Assembly (NCBI GenBank): GCA_030015575.1
Contig: JASDDO010000001.1
Location: forward strand, 138,651,988-138,715,987
DNA length: 64,000 nucleotides
Source: Agapanthus africanus
Taxonomy: Eukaryota > Streptophyta > Magnoliopsida > Asparagales > Amaryllidaceae
Direction: 5' to 3'
Shown here piece after piece: positions 35,172 to 45,426 of this stretch; the stretch's first letter is position 1; each line of letters opens with the position of its first letter. The position numbers and the translations under genes were made by a program. The notes under the pieces were generated by a model. It made no database searches. It saw only the letters and a program-made list of their open reading frames with translations, and was not told the origin of the DNA.

Positions 35172-35310
35172 GGATACGTTAGCCTCATTTGAGACTAAGA
35201 TCAACTTAAACGTCTGTTAAGGATACGTTAGTCTCATTTCAGACTAAGATCAACTTAACCGTTTGTTAAGGATACGTTAGTCTCATTTCAGACTAAGATC
35301 AACTTAACGG
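35172..35310. repeat. 49-bp tandem repeat, 2.8 copies, two hairpins per unit
   Basis: Units start at 35172, 35221 and 35270. Each holds TTAGTCT-loop-AGACTAA and, in the first two, CTTAAC-loop-GTTAAG. Units two and three are identical over the first hairpin; unit one differs at a few bases. Confidence 0.9.
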
Positions 35311-35359
35311 GATCGTTTATATCCAACAAAAGAGCATTTGGGCTCTATTGTTTAGTTTA

Positions 35360-35550
35360 GGGACATTACGGTCGATTACCAGTTTAAGGACATGGTGGTC
35401 CATTATTAGTTTAAAGACATCCCGGTCAAGGTTAAGGACATCGTAGTCCGTGGGTTTAAAGGGACCCCACAGTCCAGGTTAAAGACATCGTAGTCTATAA
35501 AGTCTAAGGACATCGTAGTCCATGAGTTTAAGGACCCCACAGTCTGTGAA
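35360..35550. repeat. Array of GGAC...GTCC short hairpins
   Basis: About eight units of roughly 20-30 bp, of the form (G/A)GACATCGTAGTC(C/T) or GGACCCCACAGTCC, are joined by GGTTAAAG/AGTTTAAGG linkers. End bases change together in several units (GGAC...GTCC and AGAC...GTCT). Confidence 0.8.
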
Positions 35551-35930
35551 ATGTGTGGTTATCGAGACCCGTCACCTCTCTCAAGACGTTGAAGGATTAC
35601 AATGACAAATATCAGAGGAGTTCAGAGATGTACCCTTGAACCAAACTGGATTAAGTGATCTGTAGCCCAATTTAGAATTAAGATCAATTAATTAGGTTAT
35701 GAGCACATTAGCTCAGTTGAGTCCGAATTGAGGACTTATGGCCAATTTAGGCTAAGTCCACTTAAGTTTGAAATATTGGTCCTTTGGTTGGACCGTTGAA
35801 CATTTGCCTAGGTTCATCCCCTCATTATTTAGCAATGCTAAACATTTTCATCTTTGATTTTCTCAATTTTGAGATTCATTTGGAGGAGGGACTTTTTCCT
35901 CTGGAAAATTAGCCAATTTGGCTAAAAGTA

Positions 35931-36040
35931 GTGTTAAACACTAAAAAACAACAGTGTTAAATTTTGGAGACAGAACTCTCAAATTAGTGTTAAATACTAG
36001 AAAATAACAGGGTTAAACACTGGAAATTAGTGTTAAACAC
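35931..36040. repeat. GTGTTAAACAC palindrome cluster
   Basis: Perfect copies of GTGTTAAACAC are at 35931-35941 and about 36030-36040, with three degraded copies between (near 35954, 35986 and 36010). Confidence 0.8.
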
Positions 36041-36056
36041 TAAAAGAGGAAGGGGT

Positions 36057-36365
36057 CACGTGGGAGCACGTGATGGCATCAAAAAGTAGGGCCAGATCCC
36101 CTTTATTTTGTTCTGCAAACAAGTATTAAACACTTTTAATTTTCATATCCATCACGCGTGGGCACGTGATGTATACTCATGCTCTGATTTATTAGAACAT
36201 TTATTAGGAGTCACGTGGTAACACGTGAGAGCACCCAGAATTGTTTCTGCCTTTGCTTTTGTTCCATATATAATGAGGGTTACGTGGAGGCACGTGAGGC
36301 ATTGCCTCAAAACTTTCCTCTTCTCATTTTTGGGGGATCTGTTCAGGGGTTACGTGGGGCACGTG
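36057..36365. promoter_or_regulatory. Five paired CACGTG-type boxes one helical turn apart
   Basis: Pairs start at 36057/36067, 36153/36163, 36212/36222, 36281/36291 and 36351/36360. The members are CACGTG except CACGCGTG at 36153 and TACGTG at 36281 and 36351. Start-to-start spacing is 10, 10, 10, 10 and 9 bp. CACGTG is the plant G-box, bound by bZIP and bHLH factors. Whether the cluster is bound is not known; it could also persist as hairpin arms. Confidence 0.6.
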
Positions 36366-36416
36366 ACCTTAGTCTTTTCATGCACAGAGATCTTTTAAGT
36401 CTCCTTATTTTATTTT

Positions 36417-36786
36417 GAGAATTAAATTCTCCGTAGGGTTAACCCTGATCATGATTTTGGAGGAATTAAATTCCTATTATGAAAGAATTAAATTCTTATA
36501 TAGGGTTAAACCCTAATTTTCTTTTTAGAGGAATTAAATTCCCATATATGTAAAAGAATTAAATTCTTGTATAGGGTGAAACCATAGTTTCATTTTTTTA
36601 AGAGGAATTAAATACTTGTGGATTTGAGAGAATTAAATTCTCAATTAGGGTTAAACCCTAGTTCTGTCCATCTTGAAGGAATTAAATTCCTGTAATTTTG
36701 GGAGAATTAAATTCTCATATAGGGTTAAACCCTAATTTTATCTTGGAGGAATTAAATTCCTATAACTTTGGGAGAATTAAATTCTC
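36417..36786. repeat. 66-74-bp tandem unit with three palindromes, about five copies
   Basis: Unit starts, marked by the first palindrome, are 36417, 36483, 36554, 36628, 36702 and 36772. The order in each is (GAG or AAG)AATTAAATT(CTC or CTT), then AGGGTTAAACCCT, then AGGAATTAAATTCCT. The outer bases of the first palindrome change in complementary pairs between units. Further isolated GAATTAAATTC copies run to about 37020. Confidence 0.85.
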
Positions 36787-37416
36787 TAAACTCAATTCCC
36801 CCTCTAAGTTTTGGATCTGCATGGCAGGATTTCAACCCGATGAGAATTAAATTCTCAAGTTATGGGGAGATGTGCTCTTTGCAGATCTTCAACGAGAGGA
36901 AGAATTAAGTTCATTTGTGCAGAAGAGTTAAACTCTTAGATTTGATAATTAAATTCTCTGTTTGAAGTTTTGATCCCCTTTCTTTTCTCACCTAGGCTTT
37001 TTCTTTGTTGAGAATTAAATTCTCCTTTCTTTTCTTTCTGAAATTTCAAGATTCCAAAATTCTATATCCTTTCTTCTTTCTCCTATTTATAGGAGAAGGA
37101 AAAGAATCAATTTGTTTAGCAAATCTTTCATTGAAAGATTTTATTTTTTTTCATCATTAATCTGAGCCTTTAGATTATTAGGTGAATTTTATTCACCGTT
37201 GGATCTTTAATCCAAAGATATTCTATTTGTTATTTCTGGTGAGATTTAGGGGAAATCGTTCCTTGTCTAAGACTTTTCCGTAAATTGGTGATATTTAATC
37301 ACCCCTGGATTTTTAATCCAACGGTTCCCATAATTCTTTTCCATTTGGAAAGATTTAGAAGCTTTTAGAATTTAATTCTATCGAACTGTAAGGCTTTCGA
37401 AGCCAGTCACGTGCTG

Positions 37417-39197
37417 ACACGAATCATAGAAGTTCTAAACTATTATGTGAAGTGATTATACCTAAAGAACCGTGTCCTTCGTCTTTACGTTCTCCACCTC
37501 CTCCTCGGCCTTCTCCAAGTACTAGACGATCCACCCCGAGAGTTTTGCTTCAAGCTTTACTTCAAACTAGAGGTAACTAGGTTTCTTAAAGTGCTAATCT
37601 AAGTAACCTAGGTGATATAGAATTGGATTATGGAGTGATTAGTCTATTCTAATCCTTGATCTCAACATATGAGAGGGGAGGATTAGGGTTTGAAGAGAGA
37701 GAGCTTGAGAAGAGAGAAGGTGAGCATGAGAATGAGATGAGATAATGATCTATCATAATATATATCAAGCATTATCATTTATCCAATAAAAGAAAATAAA
37801 GGATGAGTAATCATGCTTCATAAATACAAGAGGGTGATTCATCTTCATGAGTCATTAAGCATTTATGATGCATTAATGATATGGATGAATCATTCATATG
37901 ACTAACTAATCTCATTTAGTGCAAATGACACCTACACCCCCAAGTCATCATCTTCTAGAAGCTTCTCGTAAAATTACGAGAATGCCCCTTCTATCCGTGA
38001 AAACACGGAAAAACTTTAGACTGTATAAATCCAATATCCTGATACTAGAATCTGGCTTAAACCAAAGCCGACTAGTAAAAACTGTCCGAAAAGTCGTACG
38101 TGCGTAAACACACGTATGCGTCCGAACCCTTGTCGTAAAACCATACGACCTCTATATCGTTTCGCCTGGAGCAGGGAAACTCTCTGTGTGGGACTCTAAT
38201 GACTCGACTACTACGCTGGCAGTGGGTTTAACCACAGACCGCAAGCGGCACGAGCTGTACGTAACGGTCCCCAGGTAGATGTCGATAAGAAGGCCGATGA
38301 GGAAACCCATCCGAACTCCTACTGAGCCTGATGTGACAATCTCCGTACAGTCCGGTCTGTTCGTCTAAGACTATCGCATATCGGGCCTAGGGGGCGGAAA
38401 GCGTCAGTCCCCAAATAGCGGTATAAGTCATGTCGGAGCGAAGCCCATTACACCCTGAGAAACTACTGGAACCTACCAGTAAATCTCGCTTGCCCTGGCC
38501 AGGGACTTTGCGTAATGGCTCTCTGACACAGCGCGATATCAACTCCCAATACCGGGAGAGACGAATCCTGTCTAACCGCCACTGCCTCCAAGTGCTCGGG
38601 ACTGCACCCAACTGCTACCTGTTTGCACGACTCCTTTGAGCCGTGGTAGGGTAGCAATCTAAGAACAGTGGGACACACTCGGGGCGAAGTAGCAGTGTCA
38701 AGTCTGCGGACTATGCTGTACTCATGTCACCTGGGAACTGTTAACTGACGCCTGGTATAAAACCCAACCAACAGTTCCTTGCGAGTCCTGTCCGGTGTAC
38801 ACGTAACCCAACGAGCACCTGTATACTATCTCCAGTACGACGTACTAACGGCTGTGGGACATACCATCTCCCCAACTGGGATCAGAAGCGTACACACTAG
38901 TCTACTCCAGAGTATCGATGCCCTGTCTCGATAATCCTACGACTAGGGACCAGAATAAGGATGTGCTTGTAGACTACCCAGCCCCCACTAGTGTGACTGC
39001 CATCACAACGCTGGTAGTCAAGCAAGATCCTAAGAGCTCTATCAATACGTATACTCACATATTAAGATAGAAAAACGAAGTAGCATACTACCATGTTTAG
39101 CAAGACTGTTATATACATGTGAATATCCCAAGCTTCTATTAAGTAATATACAAATTAGTATGATACAATAATGGCCCCTAGGGCATATACACTAACA
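37417..39197 (-). repeat. Copia-1 3' LTR, truncated at its outer end
   Basis: The LTR start is at 39197. Its first 121 bp match 55826-55947, and 37417-37507 match 45248-45341. The final part of the LTR (present at 45137-45247) is missing; hairpin-chain DNA lies there instead. Hairpins within include CTCGTAA...TTACGAG (near 37965), CCGTGAAAACACGG (near 37997) and CCCTGGCCAGGG (38493-38504). Confidence 0.85.
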
Positions 39198-39219
39198 ATC
39201 TCCCATTTGCACTAGGGCC
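39198..39219 (-). other. Copia-1 polypurine tract
   Basis: On the minus strand the sequence CTAGTGCAAATGGGAGAT sits directly before the 3' LTR and overlaps the end of the pol frame, as in Angela-like elements. Confidence 0.8.
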
Positions 39220-41270
39220 ACGTACTGGCGTATCGAAGACCGATGATCTCGAGTAGCCTCTCGAACTGAATCTGAGGTAGGGCCTTCATGAATGGATCAG
39301 CAATGTTATCCTCTGTATTTACTCTCTTTACCTCGATCTCCCGGCGATCAACGATCTCCTTGATCAGGTGATACCGCTTTAAGATGTGTCTGGACTTCTT
39401 ATGGGACCTGGGTTCCTTCGCTAAAGCTATAGCGCCGTTGTTGTCGCAATACAGAGGTATTGGACCAACACTGGTAGGATCCACCTGAAGTTCTGTGAGG
39501 AACTTCTTCATCCAGACAGCTTCTAGTTATGTACTCCGCTTCCATCGTTGAGTCAGCAACGGTCTCCTGCTTGGAACTCTTCCAACAGACCTCCCCTCCA
39601 TTGAGGGTAAAGACATAACCCGACATGGACTTGGAGTCATCCTTGTCACTCTGGAAGCCGGAGTCAGCAAAGGCCTCAATCTGGAGGTCCTTTCCGCCAT
39701 ACACCAAGAATATCTCCTTAGTCCTCCTCAGGTACTTTAGAATGTTCTTTACTGCTATCCAGTGATTCTCCCCTGGATTTGCCTGATACTGGCTTACAAC
39801 GCTCAATGCGTATGCTACATCTGGTCTGGTACATAACATCGCATACATTATAGAGCCTACCGCAGAAGCGTAGGGTATAATCGACATGCGATCCCTTTCC
39901 AAATCAGTCTTGGGAGACATCTCTTTGGAGAGGGTAATTCCGTGACAAGCCGGTAGGTTACCGCGCTTAGAATCTTCCATACTGAATCTTTTCAATATGG
40001 TGTCTATGTACCTGGACTGTGAAAGTCCCAACATTCTCTTTGATATATCACGATAGATCTGGATCCCCAGAATGTAGGTGGCATCACCCAGGTCCTTCAT
40101 GGAGAATTTCTGTGACAAGAATCCTTTGACTGACTGTAGCATAGGAATATCATTTCCTATTAGGAGAATGTCATCCACGTACAAGACGAGGAATACAACA
40201 ACTCTCCCTACAATCTTACTGTATATGCATAGTTCATCTGGATTCTTGATAAAGTCGAATTCTTTGACAGTATCATCAAAACAGATGTTCCAACTCCGCG
40301 ATGCTTGCTTTAGTCCATAAATGGACTTAAGCAACTTGCACACTTTACTGCTGCTCCCACTCTGAATGAATCCCTCTGGCTGATCCATATAGACGCACTC
40401 TTCCAAATTACCATTTAGAAAAGCCGTCTTTACGTCCATCTGCCAGATCTCATAATCGTGGAAGGCAGCAATGGAAAGAAGGACCCGAATGGATTTGAGC
40501 ATAGCCACTGGAGAAAAGGTTTCGTCATAGTCCAAATCAGGTCTTTGACGGAAACCCTTTGCAATAAGTCTAGCCTTATAGCTTTCAACCTGTCCATCTA
40601 CACCTATTTTCTTTCTGAAGATCCACTTGCATCCTACGGGTTTTACCCCATCTGGAGCAATGTCCAAAGTCCATACTTTGTTAGTGTACATGGACTCCAT
40701 TTCGGTCCGCATTGCATCCAGCCATTTTACCGAGTCGCCGCTCTGAATGGCTTGCTGGAAGCTAGTAGGGTCGTCATTATCAATGACGCAATCTTCTCGA
40801 TCCCCGTCTATGAGAAAACCGTAGTATCTCTCGGGCGGATGAGACTGCCTACTACTCCTGCGGATAGGCACTGGTATGTCCCTTTCTTCTGAAACTTCTT
40901 GTTCTACCAAACTTTCAGTAACAGCTTGTGGTTCTGGAATTTCTTCCAGTTCTACTGCGCTCCCACTCTTCTGATTTTCTAAAAATTCAGTTTCTAAGAA
41001 TTAGGCATGACGAGAAACAAAAACCTTTTGTTCCCCTGCGTAATAGAAATAATACCCCTTGGAGTTCTTTGGATATCCCACAAGCTTACATTGTACTGAG
41101 CGTGCCTCGAGCTTGTCCGCATGCTGCTTTTTTACAAAAGCTGGACATCCCCATGTCCTAAAATGTTTTAGACAGGGTTTCTTCCCACTCCACATCTGAT
41201 ATGGTGTGGTAGGCACAGTCTTGGTTGGAACCTGGTTCAAAAGATATGCAGCTGATTCTAGTGCATAACC
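39212..41270 (-). pseudogene. Copia-1 pol: end of integrase, reverse transcriptase, RNase H
   Basis: It follows the stop at 41271 in the same frame. 41240-41001 gives the integrase C-terminal domain (MWSGKKPCLKHFRTWGCPAF) and ends at a TAA in VSRHA*FLET. The RT then reads WLDAMRTEMESM, GCKWIFRKKIG, KARLIAKGFRQRPDLDYDETFSPVA, QMDVKTAFLNG, SIYGLKQASRSW and catalytic YVDDILLIG (YVDD codons 40181-40170). RNase H has FADSGFQSDKDDSKSMSGYV and STMEAEYI. Near 39530 a small deletion shifts the frame; the last part (39511-39212) continues MKKFLTEL...LYCDNNGAIALAKEP and SRHILKRYHLIKEIV to a natural stop. Catalytic residues are kept. Confidence 0.9.
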
Positions 41271-43043
41271 CTAGAAAGATCGCGGTAACTCAGCCTTACT
41301 CATCATGGAACAAACCATATCCAATAGGGTTCGATTCCTCCTTTCCGATACACCGTTGTGTTGTGGTGTGTATGGAGGAGTAAGCTGAGAGAGAATACCA
41401 TTCTCTTTTAAGTATCCCAGGAACTCGGAACTTAAGTATTCACCACCTCGATCAGATCTCAGTGTCTTGATACTTTTGCCTTTCTGTTTTTCCACTTCAT
41501 TCCTGTATTCTCGGAATTTCTCAAAGGCCTCGGATTTATGCTTCATTAAGAAGATATATCCATACCTAGAAAAATCTTCCGTAAAAGTAATGAAGTAGGA
41601 ATAACCACCTCGCGCATGTGTAGACATTGGACCGCACACGTCACTGTGTACGAGTCCCAAGAGCTCGCTTGCTCTTACTCCGTGTCCAGTAAACGGAGTC
41701 TTTGTCATCTTTCCCATGAGACAAGATTCACAAGTAGCGTAAGATTGATATTCGAACGGATTCAAATATCCTTCTCTATGTAACTTCGTCAACCGTGTTT
41801 CATTGATGTGACCTAGTCTACAATGCCATAAGAAAGCCTGATTTATTTCTGGAGACTTTCTTTTAAGTGTGTTCTGGACATTGAAAACCTGAGCTTGACT
41901 CAATACGTATATACCGTTATCTAATGTACCGGACCCAATCTGAACTTGATTTAGGTGGATGTGAACTACATCGCTTACGAATGTAAAATCGTATCCCTCT
42001 CTCGAAAGTGAGGACACTGATATGATATTACAAGTCAAACTAGGTACATACAAACAGTTACGTAGAATCAATATCTGTCCACTTGTCAAACCTAGGTGAT
42101 ATTCTCCCACGGATTCAGCGTCCACGCTCATTCCGTTTGCAACTCTGAGAGACAAATCACCTACCCTTATAACTCTACGGTTTCTTAAAGCCTGTAATGA
42201 ATTACAGATATGAGATCCTGCTCCGGTATCTAGTACCCAGGAAGTAGAGTTAATTGACAAACAGTTCTCAATTACAAACACACTTGAGGCCGAAGCCACA
42301 GCATGCTTCATATCCTGGCTACTGGCTTCCAAAGCCCTGCAATCCTTCTGCCAATGCTCGTTCCCATAACAATAGGAATACCCTTCCTTTCCTACACCAA
42401 GTCCCGAAACTTTTGCTCTTCCCTTTCCTCCTACTTTACTGACACCGTATATCGGTTTTATAGAGGTCTTCTTCTTTTCACCCTTTGCTTTCGCCCTGGA
42501 TGTAGAAGAAGAAGGTCCCCCATTAAGCAGAGCTTGTGTCTCCCTGGTTTCTTTTAGGGTGTAAGAAGATGGTAGGCACTGTGGAAATAAGTCAGCATAT
42601 GACCTATTTCCCAACGTGGTCTCCAGGTCCTTGAGATCATCAATATAGCTAGTCATTGTAAGGATGTTGTCCCTTACAGATGACCCGACAGCCAACCTCG
42701 CTTGAATTAATTCGTTCGAGGTCTCATATCTTGCGATATGAGATTGCTCTCCATATAAATCTTTGTTATGGAGAAAGATGGAAACTGAGTCCATCTTCTC
42801 GTGCTGCTTCTGGTATACACCATCATCTGAAGCCAACACGAGGCACTTGGCTTTCGCTTTATCCTTTTCCCTTGTCTGACGGATATCCATATCCGCGACG
42901 GTGGAAACTGGACCTGGGACGGGTGGATCTTGAGTAGTAATAGGGTGGTCCAGCTTGTCATAGGCAATGGACATCTGGACAGACCTTTGCCAGTCAAATA
43001 AGTTTGATTTAGTCAACTTGTTATCTAGATGTAACCTAGTCAT
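41271..43043 (-). pseudogene. Copia-1 gag, protease and integrase core
   Basis: An open frame of about 590 residues. The likely start is the ATG at 43043 (MTRLHLDNKLTKSNLFDWQ), although the frame is open to 43082. Gag is followed by a zinc-knuckle remnant, YSYCYGNEHWQKDC, in which the first Cys is Tyr. Protease has WVLDTGAGSHIC. Integrase has the zinc domain (LWHCRLGHINETRL...CESCLMGKM), the three acidic residues in VHSDVCGP, LRSDRGGEYLS and NGVSERRNRTLLDM, all present. The frame ends in a TAG at a position that is usually Trp, then homology goes on. It is the best-preserved coding sequence in the window. Confidence 0.9.
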
Positions 43044-43550
43044 GGTCACAAGGTCGCTGCAATGAGAGAGAGAAGAAAACACTTTTGCATGATGCTCTTG
43101 TAAGTTTAGAGTGGTTTTTAATTTATTTAAACTGGATGGCTCCCACTGTTTCTCGAATCCTTCCCCAAACCATAAAAGAAGAATTAGCTAGGACTATTCT
43201 CACCGTACAATACTTTCTTAACCGTTCTGCCAGGCCAGTGTCGATACTTCGAGGGAGGTTTTCCAACGCTTTCGTGAAGTTCCTTAATTAAATAACCTCT
43301 TTTCTCTGGGGGCGTAGCCCCGCTGACACCTTTCTAGACACCTACTTGGTTTGTAGCATTGATCGTTAAGTGACGAATATCCTGATAAGTAGCATATACT
43401 CACAGTAGGATCGCGATCCAAATATCATTGTCTGATAATGCTGAAGGAATCCTACCAACATTCATCAAACTCCAAATGGTATGCATCTTTTTGCAAATTT
43501 CAGTTTCTTTAGAAATTCCCGATGTGGATTTTTGCCCCATGTTCTTATGA

Positions 43551-43752
43551 CCTTGACTAAGGGCCAACAAATCATAAGTCACATGTCAAGTTCTACCCAT
43601 TATTATCTTGTTAATTTGAACCCACCCGTATATACTCTTGACTAAGGGCCAAACAAAGTAATACGACTGTCCCAAACCAACTCATCTATCTATGCAACAA
43701 ATGAATACCTCAGCAACTACCAAACACTATGTCTTGACTAAGGGCCAAACAA
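43551..43752 (-). repeat. Three-copy leader motif of Copia-1
   Basis: CTTGACTAAGGGCCAAACAA (plus-strand reading) occurs at 43637 and 43733, with a one-base-shorter copy at 43552. Spacing is 85 and 96 bp. The Copia-2 leader has three copies at matching spacing with CGGAGG in place of TAAGGG. Confidence 0.85.
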
Positions 43753-44845
43753 ACATAGCTTGAATACTACTGACCATCCATAAGAAATGACGGAGAGCTA
43801 CGACTGGTTTTGGCGAAACCGTGAACGTAGTGAACTTGATATAACCGAAGGAACCTGATAGCTTTTTTAAAGGAATGGTTAAAGCTCCGCAATTAAAAAT
43901 TTCTGCTCTTTTAAAATAACCGAGTGGTTTCTTTTAAATTTTTTCCAACGATTAAACTTTTGGTTTATTTTCTTTGCATTAATGATAATGCGTCCCATCA
44001 TTAACCTATCATTGCAAAAAACAACGAAAATACAACGTCCTCTTATGACATCCGCATTCGCCACTGGGTCCCGTCATCACCCGTTAGGTTACTTAACTAA
44101 CGACAGAGCGGGGGCTGGGCTAGCGCGGGTGTAAAACATAAGTGATGTCTAAATAGCTATCATATATAGATATTGTACATTCGTCAGACGCAATAATAGG
44201 CATTCCAGATCTCAGATAAACATTATTGGATATACAAGCAATCCGTGTTTGCTTTGAGCCTGCAACAAAAGACGGATTACACAGTTGTAATGAATAGCCA
44301 TTACCCCATCCTAGACCCCTACGGGTACGGCAAACTACCCGCCAAGTACCCGAAGTGAAGCGGTCTCCCTCAACAAAGTGAGTAGGCCACTAAACACTTC
44401 AAAGTACCCGGTAGTTTGTGTACCCCACCTTGGGTCTGTCCTAGGAGCAAAAAACAGTAAAATAAAATAATACAACGGTGGCTACAACCGCAACCTGGAT
44501 GTGCCCCGCAAAATAATATTACAACAAATTATATTTACATTGAATGAATTAATACAATAACCCATCACAAAACCCCGGCTAATCATCACAACAATCCAAT
44601 ACAGTTCATAATCAAAAACAGTAAAATCCATTACAGAAATGTGCAACCCCCTTCCAACCGACATACTAGCAGTTATGGGAGGTTTACGAACACATTATAC
44701 AAACACAGATATAATCATATTAGCAAACATCGTAAAATTTCGATCGAGCAAACACTTTAGATTCCGCTCCAAAACTTCTCTGTGCACCTGAGATCTTAGC
44801 AGAAAATAAAACATCCCAGAAACATCACTGTTAACACCTAGGAGT

Positions 44846-44964
44846 TACTGAAGAAATTGGGGCTGACTCGGCCCCAACTCGGCCGCGGATCCGCGGCGGA
44901 TCGCATGGCTCCGCCGCGGTTCCACGGTGAGTTTTCCGAGTCAAGAGTCCAAATTTCTTCAGTA
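44846..44964 (-). other. Long GC-rich hairpin in the Copia-1 leader
   Basis: Outer arms TACTGAAGAAATT (44846-44858) and AATTTCTTCAGTA (44952-44964) are exact reverse complements. Inside them GACTCGG (44865) pairs with CCGAGTC (44936), and GC-rich CCGCGGATCCGCGG and CCGCCGCGG sequences fill the centre. It lies about 160 bp from the primer site. Confidence 0.75.
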
Positions 44965-45122
44965 GCCCTAATATTCTCTGCTTGTAATTCTGAAGGTCCC
45001 TGAAAAATTTTTAAGGCCTGTTTTAAATTCGACAGAAACTGTGATAAATCGACGATGTTTCCGGTTCTTTTTGCGTTCGAAATTCTTACGACTTTGCTAA
45101 TGAGTTAATTATTGTTTAGCGA

Positions 45123-45135
45123 GGTTCTGATACCA
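45123..45135 (-). other. Copia-1 primer-binding site
   Basis: The minus strand reads TGGTATCAGAACC, an initiator Met tRNA complement with one change compared with Copia-2 (AGAGCC). One base separates it from the LTR end at 45137. Confidence 0.9.
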
Positions 45136-45136
45136 C

Positions 45137-45343
45137 TGTAAGTCAATGTGCAACACCCCACGACTTGCGGGGAAGCGGAATTATGAAAAACGATCTTGTT
45201 CTTTGCTTAAACATCAACTAACCGCAAGAATCGAAGCTAAACGATAACTAACACGAATCATAGAAGTTCTAAACTACTATGTGAAGTGATTATACCTAAA
45301 GAACCGTGTCCTTCGTCTTTACGTTCTCCACCTCCTCCTCGTC
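45137..45343 (-). repeat. Copia-1 5' LTR, primer-side piece
   Basis: The LTR end (TTACA on the minus strand) is at 45137. 45248-45341 match the 3' LTR at 37417-37507. It stops abruptly at 45343, where Copia-2 leader sequence begins; the rest of this LTR resumes at 55826. Confidence 0.85.
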
Positions 45344-45426
45344 TTTTGGGTTCGGATTTGTGTTTCGATCGGACTTCAAAGTCCGTCTAGACTTCGCCTA
45401 AGGCTCTAGCTAGGCTCTGATACCAC
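45344..45426 (-). repeat. Orphan Copia-2 leader start with primer site
   Basis: This 83-bp sequence duplicates 53519-53601, including the primer site TGGTATCAGAGCC (minus strand, 45425-45413). It lies outside the LTR it normally follows on the other side. Confidence 0.9.

Larger units (their letters stand above)
35172..37416. repeat. Hairpin chain: 2.2 kb mosaic of short inverted repeats
   Basis: Successive blocks are each built from a different short palindrome; several are tandemly repeated. Besides the blocks listed separately there are isolated perfect inverted repeats: GGTCC...GGACC (35778-35794), TCTCAATTTTGAGA (35861-35874), TTAGCCAATTTGGCTAA (35909-35925), TCCTATTTATAGGA (37081-37094), 10-bp arms at 37121-37141, GGTGAATTTTATTCACC (37181-37197), GGATCTTTAATCC (37201-37213), GGTGATATTTAATCACC (37287-37303), TTTCCATTTGGAAA (37338-37351), 7-bp arms at 37366-37380 and GGCTTTCGAAGCC (37392-37404). 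No protein frame is supported. It ends where the Copia-1 LTR homology begins. It may be part of a diverged LTR, since the Copia LTRs here also hold many hairpins, but no copy elsewhere in the window confirms that. Confidence 0.8.
43044..45122 (-). other. Copia-1 5' leader
   Basis: About 2.1 kb of non-coding RNA leader between the primer site and gag. It aligns in several blocks with the Copia-2 leader: a segment near gag (43045-43300), the three-copy CTTGAC...GGCC motif (43551-43752), and the block around 44040-44160. No gene is seen. Confidence 0.75.

Noticed and set aside
36417..37020. CRISPR-like array from the regular palindromic repeats
   Set aside because: The palindromes are 11-15 bp, there are no unique spacers of constant length, no cas genes, and the context is plant retrotransposons.
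37417..39197. Counting the hairpin chain as the missing end of the Copia-1 LTR
   Set aside because: The other Copia-1 LTR end (45137-45247) does not match it, so the chain cannot be this element's ordinary LTR end, although origin from a different Copia LTR stays possible.
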